From an uncultured Rhizobiaceae bacterium (GTDB lineage Bacteria > Pseudomonadota > Alphaproteobacteria > Rhizobiales > Rhizobiaceae), in assembly GCA_951813045.1 (NCBI GenBank), contig CATOTF010000002.1, positions 806,001 through 870,000 on the forward strand: a stretch of DNA of 64,000 bases. Direction: 5' to 3'. The translations under genes were made by a program, and so were the position numbers. A model generated the notes under the pieces. That model did not search any database. It was not told the DNA's origin and was given only the letters and a program-made list of their open reading frames with translations. This document shows positions 25,653 to 36,126 of this stretch, piece by piece. The number at the start of each line of letters is the position of its first letter. Position 1 is the stretch's first letter.

Positions 25653-27017
25653 ATGTTGCGCCTCCGTCAAATGCTCAAAACAACTGCCGTTCGACTGACT
25701 TTGGTCTATACGCTCCTGTTTGGATTATTGGCAGTGGGTGTGGTTGCTTATGTAAGCTACAACACTGGACAGCTTATCCTATCTCAGGTCCGCATTGCAG
25801 TTGATGAAGAAGTTACCGAGATTGCGAGAATCTCCAATAGAAGCAGCCTGCGAAATCTTATCCCTTTGATTGAGAGACGTTCAAGAACGCCTGGAGCAAA
25901 TCTCTATCTCGTTGCAGATAATAACGGACGCATCATCGCGGGTAACGTGCGTGATTTGAACCGGGACTTGCTTGGAACAGACGGATGGCGTGATCCGCCT
26001 TTCGATTATCGGAGGTTTGACGAAGACGACGATCAGGGAAAAGCAATCGCCCGCGTTTTCACTTTACCTGGAGGCTTACGATTGCTTGTTGGGCGCGATA
26101 TCGGCGACGCGGAACGGTTTCGGGAAATTGTTAGACGAGCAACAACTCTATCACTTGTTATCATGGTTTTAACAGGATTGGTGCTTTGGTTTTTCGTCGG
26201 ACGAAGTGCATTGAAGCGCATCGATTCCGTTTCTCGTTCAAGTCAACGAATTATCGCTGGTGATCTGTCCCAACGACTTCCATTGTCTGGTGCCGGTGAT
26301 GAGTTTGATAGGCTATCAGACAGTCTCAACTTGCTCATCGCCCGTGTTGAAAAACTGAATAAAGGTGTTGTTACAATGTCAGATAGTATTGCACATGATT
26401 TGAAAACACCACTCACCCGGTTGCGGAACAAAGCAGAGGTTGCATTAAAAAATCCGGATCGGGATGATCTTACGGCAATCATTGCTGATGCTGATGGATT
26501 GATTAGTACCTTCAATGCACTATTGATGATTTCGCAAGCGGAGTCTGGCGCACGTACAATGCAGTTTGACGACGTACCGTTGGCTCCTATTTTATCCGAT
26601 ATGTGTGAATTGTTTGAACCGCTGGCGGAAGACGCAGGGTGTGTGCTCACTCTTTCTGTGAACAACGAAACTAATGTTCAATGTAATCGTGAATTGATCG
26701 CGCAAGCAGTTACCAACTTGATCGACAATGCTTTGAAATATGGCTTAACATCGCCCAAGCCAGAATTGATGCTGACCCTTGATATAGTGAAAGACAGCGC
26801 GGTGATCTCTGTTGCCGACAACGGCATCGGTATACCAAGCCAAGACTTGGAGACTGTTACTGAACGATTTGTCAGGCTCGATTCCAGTCGAACAAAACCT
26901 GGGTCAGGACTTGGATTGTCATTGGTAAAAGCAATTGCAGACCTTCATTCCGGTAGTCTCGAACTTGGTAACAATTATCCGGGGTTGAAAGCAGAATTGA
27001 GGTTGCCATTGGGATGA
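25653..27017 (+). CDS. Sensor histidine kinase
   Basis: A 454-residue membrane kinase with helices at about residues 12-35 and 166-185 and a periplasmic sensor between them. A HAMP domain follows (IIAGDLSQRLPLSGAGDEF). The phosphorylated His is in SIAHDLKTPLTRLRNKAE; ATPase motifs are NLIDNALKYG, DNGIGI and GSGLGLSLVKAI. Partner of the regulator just upstream. The signal is unknown. Confidence 0.9.
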   Translation: MLRLRQMLKTTAVRLTLVYTLLFGLLAVGVVAYVSYNTGQLILSQVRIAVDEEVTEIARISNRSSLRNLIPLIERRSRTPGANLYLVADNNGRIIAGNVRDLNRDLLGTDGWRDPPFDYRRFDEDDDQGKAIARVFTLPGGLRLLVGRDIGDAERFREIVRRATTLSLVIMVLTGLVLWFFVGRSALKRIDSVSRSSQRIIAGDLSQRLPLSGAGDEFDRLSDSLNLLIARVEKLNKGVVTMSDSIAHDLKTPLTRLRNKAEVALKNPDRDDLTAIIADADGLISTFNALLMISQAESGARTMQFDDVPLAPILSDMCELFEPLAEDAGCVLTLSVNNETNVQCNRELIAQAVTNLIDNALKYGLTSPKPELMLTLDIVKDSAVISVADNGIGIPSQDLETVTERFVRLDSSRTKPGSGLGLSLVKAIADLHSGSLELGNNYPGLKAELRLPLG

Positions 27018-27036
27018 GCAATGGCAACATGCACCG

Positions 27037-30009
27037 ATGAAAGAGCTGCCCCGTATAAAACCTATTCCTTCAATTGATGAAGATAATTGTATCCTCAATA
27101 CTCCATCGATAGAAATCATTTCGCGTAACCCGGACCGGGCACGTGAATTGTACAATGATTGGGCATCATTGTGCGAAGATGCCGACGGATCTACCAAATT
27201 TTTCATCAATGAAAACCACAGTGATGTGCAGAACTTTCTATCTGCTGTTTTTGAATTATCACCATACCTCCATTCGCTTTCTAAGCAGTTTCCGGCCGTC
27301 GTGTGTGAATGTCACACAAATGGATTCCAAAAATGCTTTGATGATGCGCTCGAAGAACTGGACACAGAATCTCATGTAACTGGTAATGAAGCGGAACTCA
27401 TGAGCAGTTTACGTCGTGCGAAAAAGCAGGCTGCTCTCATCAGTGGCCTGGCAGATTTAGGTGGATGGTGGTCGGCTGCGCGGGTCAGCCAAGCAATTTC
27501 TAAATTGGCCGATACGGCAGTTGAATTGACGGTAAATCACCTCATTCACCACGCAATACAATCCGGTAAATTGCAGGAAATCGATAGCGCAAATCTATCA
27601 ATTGGTTCGGGCTATACAGTGATTGCGATGGGTAAACACGGTGCAGGTGAGCTCAATTATTCCAGTGATATCGACTTGATAGTGTTTTTTGACCCGGATG
27701 CACCCGCAATCATTGATCGTGAGGAAAGTGTCAAACTGTTTGTAAGAATGACGAAATCGCTTGTCCGTATTTTGCAGGAAAGAACTGCGGATGGATATGT
27801 ATTCAGAACGGATTTGAGATTACGTCCTGACCCTGGCTCAATGCCACTGGCAATACCTTTACCTGTAGCGCTGAATTATTATGAATCGCGAGGGCAGAAT
27901 TGGGAGCGTGCCGCTCTGATTAAAGCACGAACCATTGCCGGTGACTGCGAGACAGGTGCGGAAATTTTGAACAACTTGGCGCAGTTCATCTGGCGACGTT
28001 ATCTCGACTACGCTGCGATTGCGGATGTTCACGCAATTAAGCGTCAAATTCAAACCCACAGGGAATACAACGATTTAAAGATAGCTGGCCATAATGTGAA
28101 GTTGGGCCGGGGAGGAATTCGAGAAATTGAGTTCTTTGTGCAGACTCAACAGTTGATTGCCGGTGGACGAAATCCTGAACTTCGGACAATAAAAACCGTT
28201 GACTCGCTCAAGGCACTTGTTGCAGCAGATTGGTTGCAACCGGAGCCTTGCGATCAACTGTTATCGAGTTACTCATTCCTTCGGGATGTGGAACACAGGC
28301 TGCAGATGGTGGCAGACGAGCAAACTCATACATTACCGGAGAATACTGAGGAATTAGAGGTCATTTCAAGACTGTGTGGTTTTCCTGCAGTTGAACATTT
28401 CTCCTCGGCACTCATGTCCCATCTTATTAACGTTGAAGGCCATTATGCTGCGCTGTTTGCCCACGATGAAGGGTTGTCCGGTGATGGGGGTAATCTTTCC
28501 TTCACTGGAGACGACGATGACCCGGGTACATTGGCCACATTGTCGGGAATGGGGTTTGCTGATCCGTCTGGTATAATAAAATTAGTGCGCTCGTGGCATT
28601 ACGGCCGTTATCCGGCCATGGCGTCGGAGAGTGCAAGGGAGCAATTAACAGAGCTAACCCCGGAATTGCTGGAGAGTTTCTCGCACTCAGGCAGAGGTGA
28701 TGAAACCATAAGGGCTTTTGATGAGTTCCTTCAGGGTCTGCCGTCTGGTTATCAGCTGTTTTCTCTCCTTAAAGCCAACCCTAAACTTCTTAGTTTGCTG
28801 ACATTGGTATTGAGCTCGGCACCCCGGTTAGCCCGAATAATCACCCGAAGGCCCCATGTATTTGATGGCGTGTTGGAGCCAGGTTTTTTTAATCTTCTTC
28901 CAGACGGGGCTATTTGGGAAGAGAGTTTGCAGCTGACACTGTCACAGGCCGTTGATTATGAAGATGGTCTTGATCGGGCACGCGTACTTGCCGCTGAGCA
29001 AAAGTTTCTAATTGGCATGCGTTTATTAAGCGGCGCTGTTAATCCTCAGCAGGTTGCGGAGCTGTATACGAAATTTGCGGAAGTCATATTGATCGGAATG
29101 GTCGATTGGGTTGCCAAAGCGTTTGAGGAACAATATGGACAAGTGCCGGGGGCGTCATTTGCAGTCGTGGGCCTAGGAAACCTGGGTACCCATGAGCTAA
29201 CGGCAAATTCTGATTTGGACATCATGCTGGTTTATGAATTTTCACCGGAACATGATTATTCAGATGGCGAAAAATCTCTTCATGCATCGCAATATTTTGG
29301 TCGATTTGCCCAGCGTTTGATTGCGGCCATGAGTGCTGCAACTGCTCAAGGTGTCATTTACGAGTTAGATTTCAGATTGCGACCAAATGGAGCGGCAGGG
29401 CCGATTGCGACAAGTCTGATCGCGCTGGAGAAATATTATAGCGAAAATGCATGGACTTGGGAGGAACTCGCCCTTACCAGAGCTCGTGTTCTTGGAAAAG
29501 AAACACCATTCACAACGAAACTGACTTCGGTGCTGACCAAGGCGTACGCAAATAATTCCAACCATCAAAAGGCGCTCAAAGATGTATTAGAAATGCGGGC
29601 ATTGATGGATAGGGAACGGCCAGCAAATGGGCCTTGGGATATTAAGCTTTCAAAGGGTGGTTTAGTTGATCTGGAGTTCCTCGCGCAGGCAGCGGTTATG
29701 GTGAACAAGGTGCAAATGGCGCGAACTACCACGGATGTATTGTCGTCATTAGATAGCGTAAAATTACACAATGATGATGTGACGTTCGCCAAGCAACATT
29801 CTATTTTCCAGGGCGTCGTGCAAGTCTTGCGACTATGTTTGGAAAAAAACAGACCTCATCACGAGGGGCCACCGGGTATGCAGGAACTGTTGTTAAAACA
29901 GCTCGAAATGCCGGATTGGAAATCCGCTGAAGCCTATTTGCGCGATGCCCAACGGGCGGTCCGGAAATCGTTTCTAACCGTATTAAAACAATGGTCAGAA
30001 AAATCTTGA
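27037..30009 (+). CDS. glnE: Bifunctional glutamine synthetase adenylyltransferase/deadenylyltransferase
   Basis: Adds and removes AMP on glutamine synthetase in response to PII proteins and glutamine. The 990-residue protein has two nucleotidyltransferase domains, each with the GxxELxxxSDxD signature: GAGELNYSSDIDLIVFF near residue 205 and GTHELTANSDLDIMLVYEF near residue 715. Each is followed by its helical domain (KLGRGGIREIEFFVQ and KLSKGGLVDLEFLAQ). Length is normal. It begins 20 bases after the sensor kinase gene and faces the kinase gene downstream. Confidence 0.97.
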   Translation: MKELPRIKPIPSIDEDNCILNTPSIEIISRNPDRARELYNDWASLCEDADGSTKFFINENHSDVQNFLSAVFELSPYLHSLSKQFPAVVCECHTNGFQKCFDDALEELDTESHVTGNEAELMSSLRRAKKQAALISGLADLGGWWSAARVSQAISKLADTAVELTVNHLIHHAIQSGKLQEIDSANLSIGSGYTVIAMGKHGAGELNYSSDIDLIVFFDPDAPAIIDREESVKLFVRMTKSLVRILQERTADGYVFRTDLRLRPDPGSMPLAIPLPVALNYYESRGQNWERAALIKARTIAGDCETGAEILNNLAQFIWRRYLDYAAIADVHAIKRQIQTHREYNDLKIAGHNVKLGRGGIREIEFFVQTQQLIAGGRNPELRTIKTVDSLKALVAADWLQPEPCDQLLSSYSFLRDVEHRLQMVADEQTHTLPENTEELEVISRLCGFPAVEHFSSALMSHLINVEGHYAALFAHDEGLSGDGGNLSFTGDDDDPGTLATLSGMGFADPSGIIKLVRSWHYGRYPAMASESAREQLTELTPELLESFSHSGRGDETIRAFDEFLQGLPSGYQLFSLLKANPKLLSLLTLVLSSAPRLARIITRRPHVFDGVLEPGFFNLLPDGAIWEESLQLTLSQAVDYEDGLDRARVLAAEQKFLIGMRLLSGAVNPQQVAELYTKFAEVILIGMVDWVAKAFEEQYGQVPGASFAVVGLGNLGTHELTANSDLDIMLVYEFSPEHDYSDGEKSLHASQYFGRFAQRLIAAMSAATAQGVIYELDFRLRPNGAAGPIATSLIALEKYYSENAWTWEELALTRARVLGKETPFTTKLTSVLTKAYANNSNHQKALKDVLEMRALMDRERPANGPWDIKLSKGGLVDLEFLAQAAVMVNKVQMARTTTDVLSSLDSVKLHNDDVTFAKQHSIFQGVVQVLRLCLEKNRPHHEGPPGMQELLLKQLEMPDWKSAEAYLRDAQRAVRKSFLTVLKQWSEKS

Positions 30010-30224
30010 AGCGATTGTTCAGTGGGGTTTGAAACCTGGATTATGAATTCGCACGTGATAAAACTTACGCCGACCATGACACCCTCGGTAATTATTTCGC
30101 CATTTGCTTATTTCGAAGACCAATGAGTCGACGCCGGGTATCAATAAAAACTTGCGTCCTAAGCATAGATGCCAAATTATCCGCGTTTCTGCATCAAGGT
30201 TGTGATGCGTTAGGTATGTTAAAA

Positions 30225-32621
30225 TTATGCGGCTTTTTCAGCTTCAATGCATTCAGGGCGCTGGCATTTCACAGGTAACCGAACAGCAACAGTTGTGCCC
30301 TCGCCAGGCTTTGAAGTGATCTTTAGTGAACCGCCATGGAGTAAGGAAAGTGAACGGGCGATAGCGAGGCCAAGGCCACTCCCTTTATGGTCTTTGGTAA
30401 ACTGATCTTGAACCTGTTCAAAGGGTTGTCCCAGCCGGTCAAGGGCGTCTTTGGAAATGCCAATTCCGTTGTCCCGAATAACGATGTTGACTGAATCCTT
30501 GAGCGTCTTGGCCGTGACGTCAATTTTGCCACCCGCAGGCGTAAACTTCACAGCATTTGAGAGTAGGTTGAGCAGTATTTGCTTAATAGCGCGGCGATCG
30601 GCTAATATTTCCAATGTTTTGGGAATTTTCTTACCCACAGTGATTTCCGCATCATCCGCTTGAATCTTGATTATGCGCAAAGTCTCGTCCAGCAGTTCAT
30701 GTAAGTGGACATTTTCAGGTTGAAGTTGGAAACGACCAGCTTCTATCTTCGACATGTCCAGTACATCATTGATAACACCGAGCAGGAAATTGCCGGATTG
30801 ATGGATGTCATCGGCGTACTCATCGTATTTTTCCGAACCCAGCGGGCCAAACATATTGGTTCGCATAATATCGGAGAAACCGATGATAGCATTTAGGGGC
30901 GTTCTCAGTTCGTGTGAAATGTTGGCGAGGAATTCCGATTTCGCCTGGTTTCCGGCGTCGGCCTTCATCTTTTGTTCGTTCAGGTTATCCGCAAATTCAA
31001 CCAACTTTTGTGCCTGGAGTTCCAATTCATGCTGGCTTTTTCGCAAATCCGCGATGGTTCCCATCTGCTTGCGTTCTGATTCTCGCAACTTCTCCTGATT
31101 GCGTTTTATTTGCGTAATATCGGTACCAACTGACACAAAGCCCCCATCCTGGGTACGGCGTTCGCTGATTTGTAACCAGCGACCATCTTCAATTTCCGCT
31201 TCGAATGTCTGGGTGCCGTTTTCCTGTATTTTGTCGGTGTTCAGCTGATGCCGGACACGGGGCTTGCGACTTGCTGCCATGACATCGTTAAAGGCTGATC
31301 CACTGACCACTGCACTGGCAGGAAGATTGTGTAATTGTTGATACTTGCTGTTACACATTACCAGACGCTTTCTGGAATCCCACAATACAAAAGCCTCCGA
31401 GATATTCTCGATTGCGTCCCGTAAGCGGATATCTGCATTACGGGTTTTTTGCTTCAGTGCTTCCTCTTCAGAGATATCTACAGCAATGCCAATCAAATGT
31501 GGATCGGCGCCTTTGTAGCGGGCCAATTCCGCGCGGATACGCATCCATATCCAACTGCCGGACGAATGCATAATTCGAAACCGGTGGTCAATCTGGCTCC
31601 CATTCGAGCTAAAAGCCGAATTAGCCAACATCATCATGTCCGCATCATCCGGGTGGAGCAGCATTGCAAGGTCGCCATACCCCATGACTTCTTCTGTCGG
31701 TTCCATTCCCAGCATTTCATACATGGAGCGGGACCAAACGATACGTCCGCGTGACAAATCCCAATCCCAGAGCCCGCAGTGGCCGCGGGCAAGAGCCGTG
31801 TCAAAACGGGCGTTTGTTTCCATATAAACGGCATCTGCTTCCCGGGCTCGTACCCCTTGGGCGAAATAGGCGTATAAAATTACCAGCAACACTGATCCAA
31901 TGGCGAGAAATGTGGTGATGCTCAAACGGGCCTGTTGATACCACGGAGCATAAATTGCTGAGTTTGGGAAGCTGATCAATACTGAACCAATTGGAGATGA
32001 AATACTCCCTAAAACCTTGCGGCGAGCCAAAGAAGGTTCCTTGCCATTGAGCATAATGTCATAGGTCTGCGAAAGTTTCTGGTTATTTGCGGTGATCATT
32101 GCACCGCCGGTAAGTTGGAATATGTTGAGTCCGGACAATTCAGGCTGTTTGGGGTAACTGCTGATTACTTTTCCTGAAGCGTCGAGCAAATACAGGCTTT
32201 GACCCGGTTTTAACCCATTTGCAGGCAGCGCTTCTTCAAGAAATACATCACCCAACGTCGGACTTACTATTGCGGCTTCCAAATTGGTTTGCAGTTTTAG
32301 TCTGACTGAAACCAAATCCGACAGAAGCGCAATTTCAGTTTTGGCTGTCGCATCAATGCTCTGGGATGACGAAAAAAGTGATGCGGAACGGACGCCTGCA
32401 ACAAGTGTAAGTAGCAAGACGATAAGGACTGGAATGGATCGGCGTAAAAATGTTTCAGACCTCAAAAACCGTGCCCACAAAGGAGCAGAGAGTTCTCTGA
32501 CATGGCCTCGCAGCGCGAGTAGGGGGGATACATAGGGCTTTTGTTTGGCTGATGGTGACAATTCCTGTTTGAAAGAATCAGTCCACCCGCCGCGTACGCC
32601 ATTGGCGTTCGCCTGCTCCAT
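30225..32621 (-). CDS. pleC: PAS-containing membrane histidine kinase, PleC-like
   Basis: A 798-residue kinase/phosphatase. Two membrane helices (about residues 62-82 and 232-252) frame an extracytoplasmic region; two PAS domains follow (WDWDLSRGRIVWSRSM; ENISEAFVLWDSRKRLVMCN), then a coiled coil. The phosphorylated His is in SEFLANISHELRTPLNAIIGFSDIM, a form shared by DivJ/PleC cell-cycle kinases, and the ATPase boxes are intact (NLLSNAVKF, DNGIGI, GSGLGLAIAR). In S. meliloti pleC lies near glnE as I recall, which supports the name. It could be a paralogue such as DivJ or PdhS. Confidence 0.72.
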   Translation of the reverse strand: MEQANANGVRGGWTDSFKQELSPSAKQKPYVSPLLALRGHVRELSAPLWARFLRSETFLRRSIPVLIVLLLTLVAGVRSASLFSSSQSIDATAKTEIALLSDLVSVRLKLQTNLEAAIVSPTLGDVFLEEALPANGLKPGQSLYLLDASGKVISSYPKQPELSGLNIFQLTGGAMITANNQKLSQTYDIMLNGKEPSLARRKVLGSISSPIGSVLISFPNSAIYAPWYQQARLSITTFLAIGSVLLVILYAYFAQGVRAREADAVYMETNARFDTALARGHCGLWDWDLSRGRIVWSRSMYEMLGMEPTEEVMGYGDLAMLLHPDDADMMMLANSAFSSNGSQIDHRFRIMHSSGSWIWMRIRAELARYKGADPHLIGIAVDISEEEALKQKTRNADIRLRDAIENISEAFVLWDSRKRLVMCNSKYQQLHNLPASAVVSGSAFNDVMAASRKPRVRHQLNTDKIQENGTQTFEAEIEDGRWLQISERRTQDGGFVSVGTDITQIKRNQEKLRESERKQMGTIADLRKSQHELELQAQKLVEFADNLNEQKMKADAGNQAKSEFLANISHELRTPLNAIIGFSDIMRTNMFGPLGSEKYDEYADDIHQSGNFLLGVINDVLDMSKIEAGRFQLQPENVHLHELLDETLRIIKIQADDAEITVGKKIPKTLEILADRRAIKQILLNLLSNAVKFTPAGGKIDVTAKTLKDSVNIVIRDNGIGISKDALDRLGQPFEQVQDQFTKDHKGSGLGLAIARSLSLLHGGSLKITSKPGEGTTVAVRLPVKCQRPECIEAEKAA

Positions 32622-32764
32622 ACCGTCGCTCCCGAACCTTGTAACTTACCAGAATTCGAAAGTATCAACCGCCATCCATACGATACATCGAATCACTTGC
32701 ATTTGAATCCAAGCGAATCGCCTTGTCCACCCCAATACAGCGTAAATTTTGCAAGATAATTATG

Positions 32765-35404
32765 CTATTTAAGCATTCGGTCCACAATTTCCTGCACGTC
32801 ACGCGATAATGCAGGAGTTTTAGCAATACGGGTCAACGCGGCTTTCGCCAGTTCGGTACGTTGTTTTTCCATGGAGCGCCAATTGTTCATAAGCGACAGG
32901 AGGCGGGCGGCAACCTGGGGATTGATCTTATCAAGTATAATGATCTGATCCGCGTAAAACTCGTATCCCTTGCCATCTGCACTATGGAACGCAGTCATAT
33001 TGCCGGCGGCAAATCCACCGAGCAACGAACGCGCTCGATTTGGGTTCTCATATGAAAATGCATCATGACTGGTAAGTCTGCGAATCCGGCTCAGACCATT
33101 ACTTCCCGGCATAAGTGCCTGGACGCCAAACCACTTGTCCACCACCAGGTGGTTGTTCTTATATCTGTCGTAAAACTCGGAAAGCGAGCCATCTACAATT
33201 TCAGTTGGCGCTTCCCCGTGGATGAGCGCGTTAAGCGCGGCTAAACAGTTTGTCATATTGTCGGCAGTTTGAAATTGCGAATGAGCCAGGCCGGTGGCAC
33301 CGTCAATCTCAGCGATGACCAACAGTGGAAGCAATGCGTTTTTAAGCGCGCGGATGCTTGCCTGCCCAATTGAACTTTCGGAATCTTGTTCGGACTGTTT
33401 GAGTTTTTCGTATAGTTCAATTCCCGATTGGCCAAATGCCGCACCGATCTCTTTCTGCAACCTGTTTCGGGCGTCAAATATTGCATCGGGATTGATATTA
33501 GTACCGGTTTCCCGCGCTATGTCCTGTGCGCTGGGGAGTGTTAACGCTTGTGCGCGAAATGCTGCATCCAAACTGTCCTCGTTTGAGATGCCAATCAATG
33601 TTTTGATAAATACCTGGTCAACCTTTCTTGCCTTTGGTTTTTGAAGGTTGATAATTTCATTGCAGGTGAAATTGTTAAGCGCCTGCCACTTGTTATACAA
33701 ATCAGTATCATGTCGCGCCCGCACAAGTTGAGATTGCTTGGTCTCCTTAAAATTTACGATGACTGGCGCAGAAAATCCGCGCAGCAAAGAAATAACGGGT
33801 TTTGCGGGAACTCCTTCAAATTTGACAGTTGTTTCCTTTTTATCGAGTACAAATACGTCGTTCCCGACAAGGGGGGTATTGGTGTTCACCACGAGCGGGT
33901 TGCCATTGGTATCCATTAAACCGAAACGAATTGGAATCGGAACAACGTTTTTCTTGGGCTGACCCGGCGTTGCCGACACTGTTTGACTGAACGTCACCGA
34001 ATAGGTTTCATTCTTACCATCGTATTTGTCCTTTATCTCGACAATAGGTGTCCCCGCCTGTCCGTACCACCTTGCGTAGAGATCAAGATTGATCCCCGCT
34101 GCGTCTTCGAAACACTTTAACCAGTCTTCTACAACTGCGGCTTCTCCATCGTGACGTTCGAAATAGAGATCGGTTGATTTCCGATACGCCTCCGGGCCGA
34201 CTAAAGTTGCCAACATACGCACAAGTTCGGCTCCTTTCTGGTAGACCGTCGCAGTATAAAAATTGTTGATCTCTTTGTAGGCTTCTGGGCGAACGGAATG
34301 GGCAAGCGGGCCCGCATCTTCCGAGAATTGACCCGCTTTGAGTGTGCGTACCTGTTGAATGCGCTGAACGGATCGCGAGCGTTGATCAGCAGAAAACTCC
34401 TGATCACGATAAACCGTCAACCCTTCTTTCAGGCATAATTGAAACCAATCGCGGCATGTTATTCGATTGCCAGTCCAATTATGGAAATATTCATGCGCGA
34501 TGATGGCCTCAATGTGCATCGCGTCTAAATCAGTCGCCACCTCCGGGTCAGCCAATACGTATTTATCATTGAAAATATTGAGCCCTTTGTTTTCCATCGC
34601 ACCCATGTTGAAGTCGGATACCGCAACAATATTGAAAACGTTCAGGTCGTATTCTCGCCCATAGACCTCTTCGTCCCAAGTCATTGACCGTTTCAGAGAA
34701 TCCATGGCGAACGCGGCCATGGCGGCTTTACCGGTTTCAACGTATATGTTGAGATCCACCGCACGACCGGATGCGGTTTTGAATTTGTCACGGTATACGT
34801 CGAGGTTACCGCCCACGATGGCAAAGAGATAGCTCGGTTTAGGGTGAGGATCGTGCCAAACAACAAAGTGCCGACCGTCGGCGAGTTCACCTGATTTTAC
34901 GTGGTTACCGTTGGATAGCAGGACGGGACAGGCCTTTCTGTCTGCCTCGATTTGTACTGTATAAATCGACAAAACGTCTGGACGGTCTGGAAAATATGTA
35001 ATTCTTCGGAAGCCCTCGGCTTCGCATTGGGTGCAGTAGACCCCGTTGCTTTGATAAAGCCCCATGAGTTTTTTGTTGGAGGCTGGGCTGAGTTCAGTGA
35101 CAATTTCCACTTTGAACATTTTGTCTTCAGGCAGATGGTGGAGTTCAATGCCATCTGCCTTTTCAACAATGCTATTATTCGGAACCGTTTTTCCGTTCAG
35201 CGATAAACTGATCAGAGTGAGCTCATCACCGTCTAAAGATAGAGGGGTTTCCAATGCGGTTTCATTTCTTCGAACCACCGTGATTGAAGAACGTACGCGG
35301 GTATTATCCGGGTCAAGTGAAAAGAACAGATGTACATCGCGGATATCAAAAGACGGCGGCGTGTAATCTTCAAGACGAATAGATGGAGCAGTTTCAGTAC
35401 GCAT
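32765..35404 (-). CDS. pepN: Aminopeptidase N, M1 family
   Basis: Zinc-dependent cytosolic aminopeptidase of 879 residues. It carries the substrate-binding GAMENKG motif (about residue 265) and the zinc site HEYFHNWTGNRI (about residue 300) with the downstream Glu in LKEGLTVYRDQEF. The C-terminal DUF3458-type domains typical of proteobacterial PepN are present. It is separated from the PleC-like gene by 143 bases and stands alone. Confidence 0.96.
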   Translation of the reverse strand: MRTETAPSIRLEDYTPPSFDIRDVHLFFSLDPDNTRVRSSITVVRRNETALETPLSLDGDELTLISLSLNGKTVPNNSIVEKADGIELHHLPEDKMFKVEIVTELSPASNKKLMGLYQSNGVYCTQCEAEGFRRITYFPDRPDVLSIYTVQIEADRKACPVLLSNGNHVKSGELADGRHFVVWHDPHPKPSYLFAIVGGNLDVYRDKFKTASGRAVDLNIYVETGKAAMAAFAMDSLKRSMTWDEEVYGREYDLNVFNIVAVSDFNMGAMENKGLNIFNDKYVLADPEVATDLDAMHIEAIIAHEYFHNWTGNRITCRDWFQLCLKEGLTVYRDQEFSADQRSRSVQRIQQVRTLKAGQFSEDAGPLAHSVRPEAYKEINNFYTATVYQKGAELVRMLATLVGPEAYRKSTDLYFERHDGEAAVVEDWLKCFEDAAGINLDLYARWYGQAGTPIVEIKDKYDGKNETYSVTFSQTVSATPGQPKKNVVPIPIRFGLMDTNGNPLVVNTNTPLVGNDVFVLDKKETTVKFEGVPAKPVISLLRGFSAPVIVNFKETKQSQLVRARHDTDLYNKWQALNNFTCNEIINLQKPKARKVDQVFIKTLIGISNEDSLDAAFRAQALTLPSAQDIARETGTNINPDAIFDARNRLQKEIGAAFGQSGIELYEKLKQSEQDSESSIGQASIRALKNALLPLLVIAEIDGATGLAHSQFQTADNMTNCLAALNALIHGEAPTEIVDGSLSEFYDRYKNNHLVVDKWFGVQALMPGSNGLSRIRRLTSHDAFSYENPNRARSLLGGFAAGNMTAFHSADGKGYEFYADQIIILDKINPQVAARLLSLMNNWRSMEKQRTELAKAALTRIAKTPALSRDVQEIVDRMLK

Positions 35405-35522
35405 ATCAACCGGAAACAGTGAACGAAAATCTTGCTAACTATGAACGTTCACAGTGTAAAAGTCATCTCACTACACCAGGATAAACCGGGATTTATGTCT
35501 ACATTGCCAATCAAGGACGTTG

Positions 35523-35990
35523 TCAATTACCTGCGTATACAAGTTTCGGTGGTCTGCTGGACCCTAGAAAATACACCGCTTTCGCTTTGACCGTAATACG
35601 GGTGTCTGCAAAGGGGTTAAGCTTGCCTGTTAAATTAACATTTTGTGCGGAGGCCGTGTATTCCAGGACAACTTTCCGGCGCTGGCGTTGCCCCCTTAGT
35701 TTCCGCTGGAGTTTCTCAACGCGGTGTTCATTTTGAAAATTAAAGTCGAAAAACCGATCTGCTCGTTTTATACGTTGTGGCCATCTCAGATCATTACCAT
35801 CGAACGCAGCCATTACAGCCGTATCGGCTGCATGTTGCATGGAACGTTTAACCCGGCTCACCTCGGCCATTTCGATGCCGCCCAAAACGAGTGCCAGCAT
35901 CGGCAAAATGGCGCCACCTGCCATGAAGGCAATGTTACCACTCTCATCCCGAATAAAATTCCGATATTGACGTTTCTTTCGCCAGACCAT
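35523..35990 (-). CDS. TadE/TadG-like protein (short)
   Basis: A 155-residue protein starting with a basic stretch and the segment DESGNIAFMAGGAILPMLALVLGG, then MQHAADTAVMAA. This is the N-terminal signature of Flp-pilus assembly TadE/G-like proteins: a type IV prepilin-like membrane helix. Typical TadG proteins are more than twice as long and carry a von Willebrand domain, which is absent. No other tad genes lie nearby, so it may be an orphan pseudopilin or a shortened gene. It ends with a normal stop and shows no obvious frameshift. Confidence 0.75.
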   Translation of the reverse strand: MVWRKKRQYRNFIRDESGNIAFMAGGAILPMLALVLGGIEMAEVSRVKRSMQHAADTAVMAAFDGNDLRWPQRIKRADRFFDFNFQNEHRVEKLQRKLRGQRQRRKVVLEYTASAQNVNLTGKLNPFADTRITVKAKAVYFLGSSRPPKLVYAGN

Positions 35991-36126
35991 TTATGTGCTC
36001 CCGTTCAGATGCACATAATCAAATAAAACGAGTAAACTGCATCCTAAGAATCAAAGTGAACAATATGCAAATTTGTAGCGTGGTTAAGACTGACTTCGCA
36101 CACGTAGTAATTCGGGAGCCCGGACA